Positions 32,553 to 41,747 are shown, counted from the stretch's first letter. The stretch: 64,000 bases of DNA from Treponema primitia ZAS-2 (GCF_000214375.1 NC_015578.1:3472001-3536000); one strand, 5' to 3'. A program made the numbers and translations. The notes: a model not told the origin generated them from the letters alone.

Positions 32553-35500
32553 ATGGCTGTGTCGAACTTTGAGTTCCTTCGGCAACAAAACGAATACACC
32601 CTGTTTTCGCCTGCAGCAATAGAGGCCGAGAAGGTTTATGCTACATCCTCAGCCATGTGCGCTGTTGGCTGCCGGAAAGCCCTCGAATTGGCAGTAAAGT
32701 GGGTTTACTCAGCCGATAAAAACATTAACATGCCCTATAAGGACAACATCCAGTCCCTCATCCATGAGCCGTCCTTTCGCTTTGCCGTGGATAGTAAAAC
32801 ATGGGGCAAACTTTCCTACATCATTAAGCTGGGTAATCTCGCTGTGCATACCGAACGAGCGGTAGATTCAGGCGATGCGTTAACCGCGCTGAAAGGTCTT
32901 TTTGAGTTTATCGATTGGATTGATTATTCCTATGGTTCAAAGTATGCAGAACGCCGTTTTGATGAGGCCCTCATTCCCAAAGGCAAAGTGGTTATTGTCA
33001 CCAAGAAAATCAAGGAAACTCAGAGCCTTCTGGACGAGAAAGATTCTGAAATTAAGCGGCTGCAAAAGATCATAGAGGACATGGCCCCCCAATACACCGC
33101 CGGGAAAGAACAGCACCAGCAAGATCGAACATTCAAGGCCGATGATATTTCCGAGTTCAAGACCCGTAAAATCTACATTGATGTGGATTTAAAACTTATG
33201 GGCTGGCGTTTTTCCGGCGCCGATGCCGATGTCATTGAAGAATATGAAGTTAACGGTATGGCGGACGTATTGGACCAGAAAGGCTATGCCGACTATGTCC
33301 TGCTGGGTAAAGATGGGCTTCCTCTTGCGGTAATCGAAGCTAAACGTTCCAGCAAGGATGCGAATACCGGACGCAAACAAGCCTCATTATATGCCGACTG
33401 TCTGGAGCGGCAGTTTAAGCGTCGCCCAATGATTTTCACTACCAATGGCTTCGAGACCTACTTCTGGGACAATCAATCATCTCCCCAGCGGAAGGTGAGC
33501 GGCATATTTAGCAAGGACAATCTGCAAAAGCTGATGAACCGCCGGATTGATCGTAAAAACCTTGATGAGATTCCTATTAATCCGACAATAGCAGGACGGC
33601 CGTATCAAATAGCTGCCATTCGAGCCGTCGGCGATAGTATCAAAGCGGGCTTCAGAAAACAATTGTTGGTTATGGCCACCGGATCGGGAAAGACGAGAAC
33701 TGCTGCGGGGCTGGTAGATGTCTTAAGCCGTGGGGGTCACGTTACAAACACCCTGTTTCTGGCTGACCGTAGGGCCTTGGTCAAACAAGCAAAAGATGCA
33801 TTCAAAAACTACTTGCCCGATATGTCTCTGTGCAATCTGCTTTCCAACAAGGATGACAGAACAGCGCGGATTGTTTTCTCCACCTATCCAACCATACTCA
33901 ATGCAATCGACACCGCGAAGAATGCCGATGGCTTGAAACTTTTCACTCCCGCCCATTTTGATCTTATCATCGTGGACGAAAGCCACCGAAGCATTTTTAA
34001 GAAATACCGTGCCATCTTCGAATATTTTGATGCCCTCACCCTCGGTTTGACAGCCACCCCAAAAACCGATGTGGATAGGAATACCTATGAATTTTTCGAA
34101 ATGGAGCATGGTGTGCCAACCTATGCCTACGACTATGAGACTGCCGTGTATACTGACCATGTTTTGGTACCCTACTATAATATCGAAGTGAAAACAAAGT
34201 TTTTGGAAGACGGCATTGTGTACGATGAGCTTTCCGATGAAGACAAAAAACGATATGAGGATGATTTCACGGAAGATGATACCTTGCCCGATTTCATTCC
34301 TGCGCCCGCGCTCAACAAGTTCGTCTTCAACCAGCAAACCGTGGATACCGTGTTGCAAGACTTGATGGAGCGGGGTATTAAGATTGAGGGTGGGGACCGC
34401 GTTGGTAAATCTATCATCTTCGCCCAGAGCAAGCTTCATGCCGAATACGTTCTGGAACGTTTCAATAAATTGCATCCGAATTTTAAAGGCGGATTCGCCC
34501 AGCGGGTAATTTGCGATGATAGCTATTCACAAGAAATTATCGAAGATTTCAAAGTTCCTGAAAAAGAGCCACGTATTGTGGTGTCGGTTGATATGATGGA
34601 CACTGGCATTGATGTGCCGGAATGCGTTAACCTGGTCTTTTTCAAAAAAGTGCGTTCAAAAACAAAGTTCTGGCAGATGATCGGCCGCGGCACCCGCATT
34701 TGCATCGGTTTGGAATGCCTGGACAATAAAGATGGCGCTTACACCGACAAGCGGCGATTTTTCATTTTTGACTATTGCGGCAACTTTGAATATTTCCGCG
34801 AGCATACCGAGGGCTTTGAAAGCACGGATACAAAATCCCTTTCAGAATCCATATTCAGCAAAAAAATTCGCCTTGCCGTGTGTTTGCAGGATAGCATTTA
34901 TGCAGGAGATGACTATCAGTCTTTTAGAAACAACCTGACTGCTGGCTGCCAATCCCAGATAGCCGCGCTCAACCAGGAGCTGGTATCCGTTAAACTCAAA
35001 CGGCAATATGTGGAAAAATACAAACTCCCTTCTGCGTATGTATTTATAAGTGAAGGCGATAAAGGCGACATCATAAAACACCTTGCACCCCTAGTGCTCC
35101 TGGATGACGCGGACGCAGGAGGTTCGTCCGACGAAGCCGCCAAACGGTTCGATAATTTTATGTACGGCATGATGCTGGCGGATATAGAGCATCTACCAAG
35201 CTTCAACTATGCCCGGAAACAGCTTTCCGATATTGCGCTCCTGTTTGAGAAAAAGATCAGCATACCACAGGTAAAGGCAAACATTGCTCTCATCAAAACT
35301 ATCAACACCGATGATTTTTGGGACAGCAACAATATCCTGGCCCTTGATGAAGTGCGCCAAACATTGCGCGGTTTAATGAAATTCCTCGTGGAAACGAGCG
35401 GCCCTAAAACAATCATCACAAACTTAACTGATCCAGTGATTTCCTGGGACGTAGGTGAGCCCATGCCCCCGGCATACGATTTTGAAGATTACAGGAAGAA

Positions 35501-35948
35501 GGTCAATCGCTACATCGAAGAACACGCCGCCTCCATGTCCATACACAAGCTAACCCACAATATCCCCCTGGGCTCAAAAGATTACCAGGAATTAGAGAGG
35601 GTCCTAACCATCGAACTCGGCAGCCGCGAGGACTACCAGCGTGAATATGGCGATACCCCCTTCGGCCTGCTCATCAGAAAAATTGCAAAACTCAATCACG
35701 AGGCCGCCATGCAAGCCTTCTCTCAATTCATCAATGACCAATCACTTAATCATAACCAGATTGAGTTTATCCAAAAGGTCATTAACCATGTCGAGCAAAA
35801 CGGTTATATGGAAGATTTGAAAGATTTAACCAAGCCGCCTTTTGACAAACCGATAAGCTTCGTGAAGCTTTTTGACCCAAAGCGGCAGTCGCAGTTGATG
35901 GATATCATACGGACAATTAAGGAAAATGCCGTAACAGTTGCAGCGTAA
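32553..35948 (+). CDS. hsdR: Type I restriction endonuclease subunit
   Basis: 1131 residues. The N-terminal region (about 1-130, CAVGCRKALELAVKWVY) is DUF4145-like, followed by a coiled coil. The HSDR_N nuclease has a D-ExK centre (YADYVLLG and AVIEAKRSS, about residues 246-264). The translocase motor has Walker A MATGSGKT near 374, DESH near 474, LGLTATP and motif VI MIGRGTRICIG. The C-terminal EcoEI-type region binds HsdM. It cleaves unmodified DNA after ATP-driven translocation. GGA precedes the ATG. About 110 bp separate it from the silent hsdS cassette, so it may have its own promoter. Confidence 0.95.
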   Translation: MAVSNFEFLRQQNEYTLFSPAAIEAEKVYATSSAMCAVGCRKALELAVKWVYSADKNINMPYKDNIQSLIHEPSFRFAVDSKTWGKLSYIIKLGNLAVHTERAVDSGDALTALKGLFEFIDWIDYSYGSKYAERRFDEALIPKGKVVIVTKKIKETQSLLDEKDSEIKRLQKIIEDMAPQYTAGKEQHQQDRTFKADDISEFKTRKIYIDVDLKLMGWRFSGADADVIEEYEVNGMADVLDQKGYADYVLLGKDGLPLAVIEAKRSSKDANTGRKQASLYADCLERQFKRRPMIFTTNGFETYFWDNQSSPQRKVSGIFSKDNLQKLMNRRIDRKNLDEIPINPTIAGRPYQIAAIRAVGDSIKAGFRKQLLVMATGSGKTRTAAGLVDVLSRGGHVTNTLFLADRRALVKQAKDAFKNYLPDMSLCNLLSNKDDRTARIVFSTYPTILNAIDTAKNADGLKLFTPAHFDLIIVDESHRSIFKKYRAIFEYFDALTLGLTATPKTDVDRNTYEFFEMEHGVPTYAYDYETAVYTDHVLVPYYNIEVKTKFLEDGIVYDELSDEDKKRYEDDFTEDDTLPDFIPAPALNKFVFNQQTVDTVLQDLMERGIKIEGGDRVGKSIIFAQSKLHAEYVLERFNKLHPNFKGGFAQRVICDDSYSQEIIEDFKVPEKEPRIVVSVDMMDTGIDVPECVNLVFFKKVRSKTKFWQMIGRGTRICIGLECLDNKDGAYTDKRRFFIFDYCGNFEYFREHTEGFESTDTKSLSESIFSKKIRLAVCLQDSIYAGDDYQSFRNNLTAGCQSQIAALNQELVSVKLKRQYVEKYKLPSAYVFISEGDKGDIIKHLAPLVLLDDADAGGSSDEAAKRFDNFMYGMMLADIEHLPSFNYARKQLSDIALLFEKKISIPQVKANIALIKTINTDDFWDSNNILALDEVRQTLRGLMKFLVETSGPKTIITNLTDPVISWDVGEPMPPAYDFEDYRKKVNRYIEEHAASMSIHKLTHNIPLGSKDYQELERVLTIELGSREDYQREYGDTPFGLLIRKIAKLNHEAAMQAFSQFINDQSLNHNQIEFIQKVINHVEQNGYMEDLKDLTKPPFDKPISFVKLFDPKRQSQLMDIIRTIKENAVTVAA

Positions 35949-36055
35949 GCCCCATAATAGCTTCCAAAAAGTGTCGCCACTTCTGTTATCATCACCGTTT
36001 TTTGGTGATTTTCAGGGTTTCTGGTCAAAATGGGTTTGCCAGGGAAAAACGGGGC

Positions 36056-36084
36056 TTGACTTCTCTGCAAATTTGTGTATACAC
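36056..36084 (+). promoter_or_regulatory. brnTA promoter with palindromic operator
   Basis: TTGACT (36056-36061), a 16-bp spacer and TATACA (36078-36083). The perfect palindrome GTGTATACAC (36075-36084) lies over the -10, as expected for autoregulation by a ribbon-helix-helix antitoxin. Confidence 0.6.
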
Positions 36085-36100
36085 TATTGTAGGGCATTGA

Positions 36101-36424
36101 ATGGGTAAAACTGTCACCAGTACAGATGGGCTTTTTGAGTGGGATGAAGACAAGAGTAGGATCAATAAGGAACTACATGGTTTATATTTCAATGAAATAT
36201 TGCCCGCTTTTAATGATCCCTATATTCTTGAATTATATGACGAAGCCCATTCAACTGTTGAAGAGATCCGGTATAGGGGGTTAGCGGAGTTGTAGGATTT
36301 TATTATTCTGTACCTGTCATATACAGAACCGGGCAGTGGCCGAACAAGGATCATTTCGGTACGGTCTGCTGAGCCCTTTGAGGAGAGAATGTATTATGAA
36401 TGGCGTAAAAACTTTAACACCTGA
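36101..36424 (+). pseudogene. brnT: BrnT-family toxin with in-frame amber codon
   Basis: The open part (64 residues) has the BrnT start FEWDEDKSRINKELHGLYFNEI and NDPYILELYDE. It ends at a TAG (36293-36295), but the same frame goes on with DFIILYLSYTEPG and TRIISVRSAEPFEERMYYEW, the conserved C-terminal strands of BrnT, to a TGA at 36422-36424. A single-base change (CAG or TGG to TAG) would explain it. BrnT is an RNase-like toxin. Translation to the TAG would lack the catalytic C-terminal Arg residues, so the toxin is probably dead unless the codon is read through. It overlaps brnA by 29 bp. Confidence 0.8.
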
Positions 36425-36671
36425 AAGGATTGCCGAAATAAAGGCATTTAAGAACACCGATTTTTCTGATTGTCCGGTATTAACCGAGGAAGAACTGAAA
36501 AAGATGCGGCCGAAGCATCCTGAGTATTTCAAGCCGGTTAAGAAGGCCGTTCAGATTCGCTTGGATGCCGATGTTTTGGCTTGGTTCAAAGCTTATGGAA
36601 AAGGGTATCAAAGCCGGATTAATGCGGCGCTTCGGGAGCTCATGTTACAGACCATCGAAAGGCATGAATAG
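36396..36671 (+). CDS. brnA: BrnA-family antitoxin
   Basis: 91 residues from the ATG at 36396 (GAGGAG upstream). The C-terminal part, KKAVQIRLDADVLAWFKAYGKGYQSRINAALRELM, is the BrnA ribbon-helix-helix DNA-binding region; the N-terminus (EIKAFKNTDFSDCPVLTEEELKKMRPKHPEYF) wraps the toxin in known pairs. It neutralises BrnT and represses the operon. The gene begins inside the 3' end of brnT and appears intact although the toxin carries a stop codon. Confidence 0.88.
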   Translation: MNGVKTLTPERIAEIKAFKNTDFSDCPVLTEEELKKMRPKHPEYFKPVKKAVQIRLDADVLAWFKAYGKGYQSRINAALRELMLQTIERHE

Positions 36672-36932
36672 GACAAAAATTGGTGGACGAATGTAGGCGC
36701 TATTGACTAGGTGAGCTAATTTCCTCAACACCCAGACACTACCCTTTGCCGGGAGTATTTGACTAATGATACACAAACGTAGCAAAAAGATGTCTGGTAC
36801 TCTTTCTTCTGTTATAAACACTTTTCCTACAGCCTCATTATGTGTCTTGCTCGTATCGCTTAAAATATGTTGCATGGAAAAACATATGTCCGGTATGTTT
36901 GGTTTCACAATCCTAGGTTTCCGGGCCGGGGT

Positions 36933-37052
36933 TCAGCCCTGACGGGGTATAACTTTTGCGACACTTGCCTGGGGAGATGTTGCCGGAGCCCCCTGTGTAG
37001 CCTTAGTCACCAATGATGGTTGGTAGCTTTTTATATTGGCATTATTGTCCAT
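36933..37052 (-). CDS. Possible 39-residue peptide
   Basis: A short ORF with AAGGAG 9 bp before an ATG, coding a small Ser/Ala/Gln/Pro-rich peptide (starts MDNNANIKSYQPS, ends VAKVIPRQG). An upstream open stretch in another frame (37149-37042, containing RINYEDVEFIELVEKK) overlaps its start and lacks an ATG. No family recognised; it could be a chance ORF or remnant. Confidence 0.25.
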   Translation of the reverse strand: MDNNANIKSYQPSLVTKATQGAPATSPQASVAKVIPRQG

Positions 37053-37281
37053 TTGTGCTTTCTCCTTCGACTTTCTTTTCAACGAGTTCAATGAACTCTA
37101 CATCTTCATAATTTATTCGTGTTGAGGGGTGTAATACCCAAGAACCCGTTTACACGAGGGAGCTTTAGGGCGTTTAAAGGGGTATTAAACCCCGAATACA
37201 AATACCTTGTGAAAACAACATACCTCGCCCTTTATTAGGCTAAAATAATGAAATATGGGTGATTTTTCGATATTTTTGTCA

Positions 37282-37303
37282 GGGGCGCCATGAATTGACA
37301 CTC
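37282..37303 (+). repeat. 22-bp repeat, copy 1
   Basis: GGGGCGCCATGAATTGACAC then TC. It matches the reverse complement of 39943-39964 and 41726-41747 at about 19 of 22 bases, so copy 1 faces the other two. Confidence 0.65.
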
Positions 37304-37481
37304 TTGGCTGGTAGGATGTCTTGATTTTGGAATGACGCTGACAATACTTGCAGTATTATCAAACACTGTTTATTCGCGTACCAATTAGTGTATCCAATAC
37401 TGCAATGCGAGGGCTTGCGTTTCACAGGGAAACAGTTTATGATACCAGAAGACAAGGTACCGTTAAACCAAGGAGGATTGT

Positions 37482-38456
37482 ATGGGTAACATTACTCAAT
37501 TTGAAAAAGCGATTGCCGATTCACAGGGGAAACCCGGGGGCTTTCCGCGGGATATCCACATTTCATTTACCGGAAACGGCAAGGAACTCCATGCCGAACT
37601 TGTCGGCAAATTCAGCAAAAAGGATTTTAGGCGCTTTGACCCGTGGATACTTGCCTGTATTGCCGAGGCGAAACAAAAATATGACACAGAAGTTTTGCGC
37701 GTAAATTTCAGAATAGACAAACCGAAAAAAGCGGAAACGCTTTTTGATTTAAATTTTGAATCCCTGCGGCGGCGCATTTCTTTTTTAAGCATCAACAATC
37801 CGAATATCACATTTACATTATCGCTTAATAAACAGGATATTGTTTTATATGATGAAACCACACTGTTTCACCGGCCCGATAATGAGGTAATTCACACCAA
37901 AGTAGCTAAGCGCAGTGATGATGATAAGCCGGGACTTTTAGAAAAATCTTTCCAGGCTTTCTTGTATGGAAAGGGATTAGAAACCAGAACCAATGACCGC
38001 CTTGCAATTCTGGGAGAGGATTTTTACCAAATGAAAGGAAAAGATGTGGGGGTTCTTCGTGAATTTCCTACAGGCGTTTTTAACAGCAAGGTAAGTGAAT
38101 CTACCCGTATAATGCCTACCGAAGCAGTTGATATTGTAACCCTCAATAAATTGGGAAACCTGGCAGTTATTGAATTGAAACTTGATAATTCTGAATTGGA
38201 AGTAATCTCGCAGATATTGGATTACGGTCTTTATTTTAGCTGCTATCGTGATTTAGTGTTGAAAATGCCATCTATAACTGAAATCTTTGATGCGGCTCAA
38301 ATAACCAAATTACGAAAGGTGGGCATTTCCTGTTATGTCGTAAACAACTATTTTCATCCTCGCTTTGATGATATTCTTCGATTCTATAGTATTAAAACAA
38401 AGGATTACGGATTTTATCTGAAAAAGGTTGTTTTAGGAGCAACCACTGAAATTTAA
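37482..38456 (+). CDS. PD-(D/E)XK-type nuclease, accessory
   Basis: 324 residues, AAGGAGG before the ATG at 37482. The C-terminal half reads like a PD-(D/E)XK domain of the DUF91/NucS or Shedu kind: PTEAVDIVTLNKLGNLAVIELKLDNSELEVISQILDY, with Asp at about 217 and Glu-x-Lys at about 231-233. The N-terminal half (about 1-150) is unrecognised and begins with FPRDIHISFTGNGKELHAELVG. The gene is 10 bp upstream of the metallo-beta-lactamase gene, so the two form an operon. Likely a DNA- or RNA-cutting defence effector; the family assignment rests on the motif only. Confidence 0.72.
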   Translation: MGNITQFEKAIADSQGKPGGFPRDIHISFTGNGKELHAELVGKFSKKDFRRFDPWILACIAEAKQKYDTEVLRVNFRIDKPKKAETLFDLNFESLRRRISFLSINNPNITFTLSLNKQDIVLYDETTLFHRPDNEVIHTKVAKRSDDDKPGLLEKSFQAFLYGKGLETRTNDRLAILGEDFYQMKGKDVGVLREFPTGVFNSKVSESTRIMPTEAVDIVTLNKLGNLAVIELKLDNSELEVISQILDYGLYFSCYRDLVLKMPSITEIFDAAQITKLRKVGISCYVVNNYFHPRFDDILRFYSIKTKDYGFYLKKVVLGATTEI

Positions 38457-38466
38457 TCAGTAATGA

Positions 38467-39777
38467 ATGGTTATGACCTTTAAAATTCACCGGGGCACAA
38501 AAGAAATAGGCGGTTCCTGCGTGGAAGTGTGGACAGACACCACCCGCATAGTTATCGACTTTGGTATGCCCCTGGTGAATGTTGATGGTTCCCCATTTTA
38601 TTCAAAGAAGATACAGAACATACCGCCGGATGAATTAACCACCCAGGGGATTTTACCCGATATACCCGATTTGTTCAGTGATAGTCCAAAGACTGCCCTG
38701 ATAATATCCCATGCCCATCAGGACCATTATGGACTGATTAACCATGTATCTAATAAGTGTAAGGTCTACCTGGGGAAGGCAACCCATAGGTTGATTGAAT
38801 TAACCAATACTTTTACTAATCAACAGTGGGCTATACAGAATCCCTGTTATTTTGAATCGGGTAAACCCTTTGCCATTGGGGACATTACCGTCATTCCCTA
38901 TCTGATGGATCATGCCGCCTTTGATGCTTATGCGTTTATGATACAAGCAGATGGGAAGTCCCTGTTTTATAGCGGCGATTTCCGTATTCATGGCAGGAAA
39001 ATGAAAGCCTTTGACTGGTTCAGCTATCATGTGGATAAGGGTGTTGACTACCTGTTGCTCGAAGGGACTTCCCTTAGCAGAAAGGGTGTAAGCTTCCCTA
39101 CAGAATCCGAAATTGAATCCGCCTTGGTGGAGACGTTTAAGGAAACCGATGGAATAAACCTTGTGTATTGCTCAGGGCAAAACATCGACCGGCTTGTATC
39201 AGTTTACCGGGCCTGCAAACGAAGGGGGAAAACATTTGTAATGGACTTTTATATTGCAAACATTCTGGCGGATTTAGCCGCCCTGGGATACAATCTGCCC
39301 TATCCGTCTGAAAACTTCCCGGAAATAAAAGTACGGTTCCCCTTTCGCCTTACCAAATTGGTCATTGCCCAGGGGAAGGGGGAATTGGCGTACCGGTTCA
39401 AGGAATATAAAATAACCACACCGGAAATCAAGGCCCAATACAAAAATGTGGTGGTAACTGTCCGCCCGAGTATGACAAGCGACATCACCAATTTCAAAAA
39501 CCTGTCCGGCGGGGTCCTTATCTATTCACAGTGGGATGGATACAAAAAAGAGAAGGCCGTAAAGGATTTTCTTGAGTACCTTGAATACAAAGGAATGACT
39601 ATCAAGGATATTCATACATCCGGCCACGCTGACCTTGAGGGTCTCAAGAAAATGGTAGAAGTATTACAGCCAAAACACATCGTCCCAATTCATACCTTTG
39701 AGGGCAATGAATATGCGACAGTTTTTGAGAGTTTCGCGGTGCAGATTGTGAATGATAAGGAAGAAATTGTACTGTAA
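38467..39777 (+). CDS. Metallo-beta-lactamase fold hydrolase, RNase J/CPSF-like
   Basis: 436 residues. Metal-binding motifs are SHAHQDHYG (HxHxDH, about residues 81-89), a later His in MDHAAFDAYAF, Asp in YSGDFRIHG, and the C-terminal RMMBL-like segment HTSGHADLEGLKKMVEVLQPKHIVPIHTFEG. This is the layout of RNase J-like exonucleases. It is shorter than RNase J (about 550) and lacks that enzyme's C-terminal domain, and it contains an unusual insert around KVRFPFRLTKLVIAQGKGELAYRFKEYK. Paired with the nuclease gene just upstream; an RNA- or DNA-degrading role is inferred. Confidence 0.8.
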   Translation: MVMTFKIHRGTKEIGGSCVEVWTDTTRIVIDFGMPLVNVDGSPFYSKKIQNIPPDELTTQGILPDIPDLFSDSPKTALIISHAHQDHYGLINHVSNKCKVYLGKATHRLIELTNTFTNQQWAIQNPCYFESGKPFAIGDITVIPYLMDHAAFDAYAFMIQADGKSLFYSGDFRIHGRKMKAFDWFSYHVDKGVDYLLLEGTSLSRKGVSFPTESEIESALVETFKETDGINLVYCSGQNIDRLVSVYRACKRRGKTFVMDFYIANILADLAALGYNLPYPSENFPEIKVRFPFRLTKLVIAQGKGELAYRFKEYKITTPEIKAQYKNVVVTVRPSMTSDITNFKNLSGGVLIYSQWDGYKKEKAVKDFLEYLEYKGMTIKDIHTSGHADLEGLKKMVEVLQPKHIVPIHTFEGNEYATVFESFAVQIVNDKEEIVL

Positions 39778-39942
39778 AGTATTTTGGCGTTTTTGGGCTG
39801 GTTAATAAAACTGTTACTTTCAAGACCTGAAATTGCTTCATCAAGGGTTAATAAATCATGTACAGAAAGTCAGGATGGCAAACAACAATTCTGCTTCCTG
39901 GCTCTATAAAGCGTACCGGAAAGGAACTTTCCCACCCCTTCA

Positions 39943-39964
39943 GGGTGTCAAAACATGGCGCTCC
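39943..39964 (-). repeat. 22-bp repeat, copy 2
   Basis: On the minus strand GGAGCGCCATGTTTTGACAC then CC. It spans the stop codon of the leucine-rich-repeat gene (coding SAMF-stop) and is inverted relative to copy 1 and direct relative to copy 3. Confidence 0.7.
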
Positions 39965-41660
39965 CGAAATCATAATCGTCGTCCAAAAAAGACGAACCCC
40001 TGAATAATTTTTCCTCTTCAAAGGCTCCATTTGAAAACCGGAATGATGCGAGGGTCGATAATTTGCTGATACATTCGGGAAAATGTGTAATTTTTGTGCC
40101 GCTTAAATCCAATTTTTCAAGGGATGAAAGATATACAAAAGAATCCGGCAGAGAACTTATATCAGTATCCTTCAAGAGCAATATTTTAAGTGATTTCATA
40201 TTGCCTATAGACAAGGGTAATTCAGTAATTTTAACCCCATTCAAATTAAGTTTTTCCAGCGAACAAAGCTTCTCCATGGATTGGGGTAATTCAGTAATGG
40301 GGGTATCATTCAAATATAATATTTTTAGTGATGATAATTCACCAATGCTTTCGGGTAATGATGAAATATCGGAGTCATTTAACAGAAGTACCTTAAGGGA
40401 TCGAAGCCTGCCTATCGTTTCAGGCAGAATAGTAATAGTTTTTTCGTTGTGCAAGCTGAAAAAAGAACCAATATCCAAAACCTGTAATGCTGAAAGGTCA
40501 CCAATAGTTTCCGGAAGAATTCTGAGATTTCTGGTATTATTTAAATTTAATTTTTTCAGTGATGCAAGATTTCCAATAGACTCAGGTAATGCCATTATAG
40601 ATGAGTAGCTTAAATCAAGATTTGTGAGATTTGTGAGCCTGCCTATGGAATCCGGAAGTACCTCTATTTTTGATCCCGATAAATCAAGGGTGATAAGCTG
40701 CGAGAGCTTTCCGATACTCTCGGGCAGAACCTTTATTTCCGTTGATCTCAAATCAAGATTAGTAAGCTGTGTAAGATTGCTAATATCCGGCAATTCGATT
40801 ATCGGACATTCATGTAAGTCTATTTCTCTTAGGGACGTACAATCATTTATTGAATACGGCAAAGACACTGTAAAATTACGAAAAGCTGCAAGGCTTTCTT
40901 CTGATGAATACCGGCCTATACAAGGTTGAATAATACGCAGTTTCTTTAACATTCCAAGTTTGCCAATTGATACCGGGAGATCCGATATCGGACACAGATT
41001 TATTGACAATGTTTCAAGTTTGTTCAGATTTCCAATCCACTCCGGTATTTTGGTTATTTTTAGATTGTAAAGATCCAATTCTTTTAGGCAAGGAAAATTT
41101 GCAAGCCATTCCGGCAGCGTGCGTATTTCAGCTACACCAATACTTAGTTTTTCCAGCAGCTTAAGGCTTTGAATCCAAACCGGGATTTGTGTTATCCCGG
41201 TATTCCATAGGTATACTATTTTTAATTTGTTCAGTATTTTCAGGCGGTCAGGGAATACTGTCAGGCCTTCCCCATGTAAAGTAAGTTCGGTTATACTTGT
41301 AGTGGTGAACCATAAATCGTCGAAGGATTCAAATAAAGATGCAAGCGATTCATTGGTTAGGTCATAAAAATTCAACGAAGATAATTTTCCTGTCCATTCA
41401 GGCATTTTTTTTATTCCCGTTGATCTAATGGTCATGCTGTTTAATGCAGGAAGGTTTTTAATACAATCCGGAATTATTGTTATATTTTCTCCGCACAATT
41501 CTATATGGGTAAATTGCGCCAGTTCATCCCAATGCCCTTCGTAGGGTTTAAATTCAGCCGCCAGGGACTCATCGGTCTTGGAAAATAAATTCAAGTTTGC
41601 AGTGTTTTCCTTAAGATATTCACTAATTCCCATCCGGGCAGAAAAATCAACACCCTTCAT
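39948..41660 (-). CDS. Leucine-rich repeat protein, cytoplasmic
   Basis: 570 residues from the ATG at 41660 (AGGAGG 8 bp upstream). After a 30-residue N-terminal segment it consists of about 20 leucine-rich repeats of 23 residues with the plant/bacterial-like consensus LxxLPxSIGxLxxLxxLxLxxT (for example residues around LPESIGKLSQLITLDLSGSKI). There is no signal peptide or membrane anchor, so it is probably a cytosolic protein-binding scaffold or sensor. It is followed by a copy of the 22-bp repeat, and another copy lies 65 bp before its start, at the end of the regulator gene. Confidence 0.88.
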   Translation of the reverse strand: MKGVDFSARMGISEYLKENTANLNLFSKTDESLAAEFKPYEGHWDELAQFTHIELCGENITIIPDCIKNLPALNSMTIRSTGIKKMPEWTGKLSSLNFYDLTNESLASLFESFDDLWFTTTSITELTLHGEGLTVFPDRLKILNKLKIVYLWNTGITQIPVWIQSLKLLEKLSIGVAEIRTLPEWLANFPCLKELDLYNLKITKIPEWIGNLNKLETLSINLCPISDLPVSIGKLGMLKKLRIIQPCIGRYSSEESLAAFRNFTVSLPYSINDCTSLREIDLHECPIIELPDISNLTQLTNLDLRSTEIKVLPESIGKLSQLITLDLSGSKIEVLPDSIGRLTNLTNLDLSYSSIMALPESIGNLASLKKLNLNNTRNLRILPETIGDLSALQVLDIGSFFSLHNEKTITILPETIGRLRSLKVLLLNDSDISSLPESIGELSSLKILYLNDTPITELPQSMEKLCSLEKLNLNGVKITELPLSIGNMKSLKILLLKDTDISSLPDSFVYLSSLEKLDLSGTKITHFPECISKLSTLASFRFSNGAFEEEKLFRGSSFLDDDYDFGSAMF

Positions 41661-41725
41661 AAAATAATCCTCCTGAAGCATTCTCGGGAATAAGTTTGAT
41701 TCCCATTATATAATATATCCTCCAG

Positions 41726-41747
41726 GGGTGTCAAAACATGGCGCCCC
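41726..41747 (-). repeat. 22-bp repeat, copy 3
   Basis: On the minus strand GGGGCGCCATGTTTTGACAC then CC. It covers the stop codon of the HTH regulator (coding GAMF-stop), exactly as copy 2 covers the stop of the LRR gene. Confidence 0.7.

Larger units (their letters stand above)
36672..37481. other. 810-bp gap without a convincing gene
   Basis: No full-length gene is seen. It contains several short hairpins, a candidate 39-residue ORF on the minus strand (36933-37052), one copy of the 22-bp repeat (37282-37303) and an inverted repeat TTGCAGTATT / AATACTGCAA (37348-37357, 37396-37405) upstream of the nuclease gene. Probably decayed or regulatory DNA. Confidence 0.5.
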
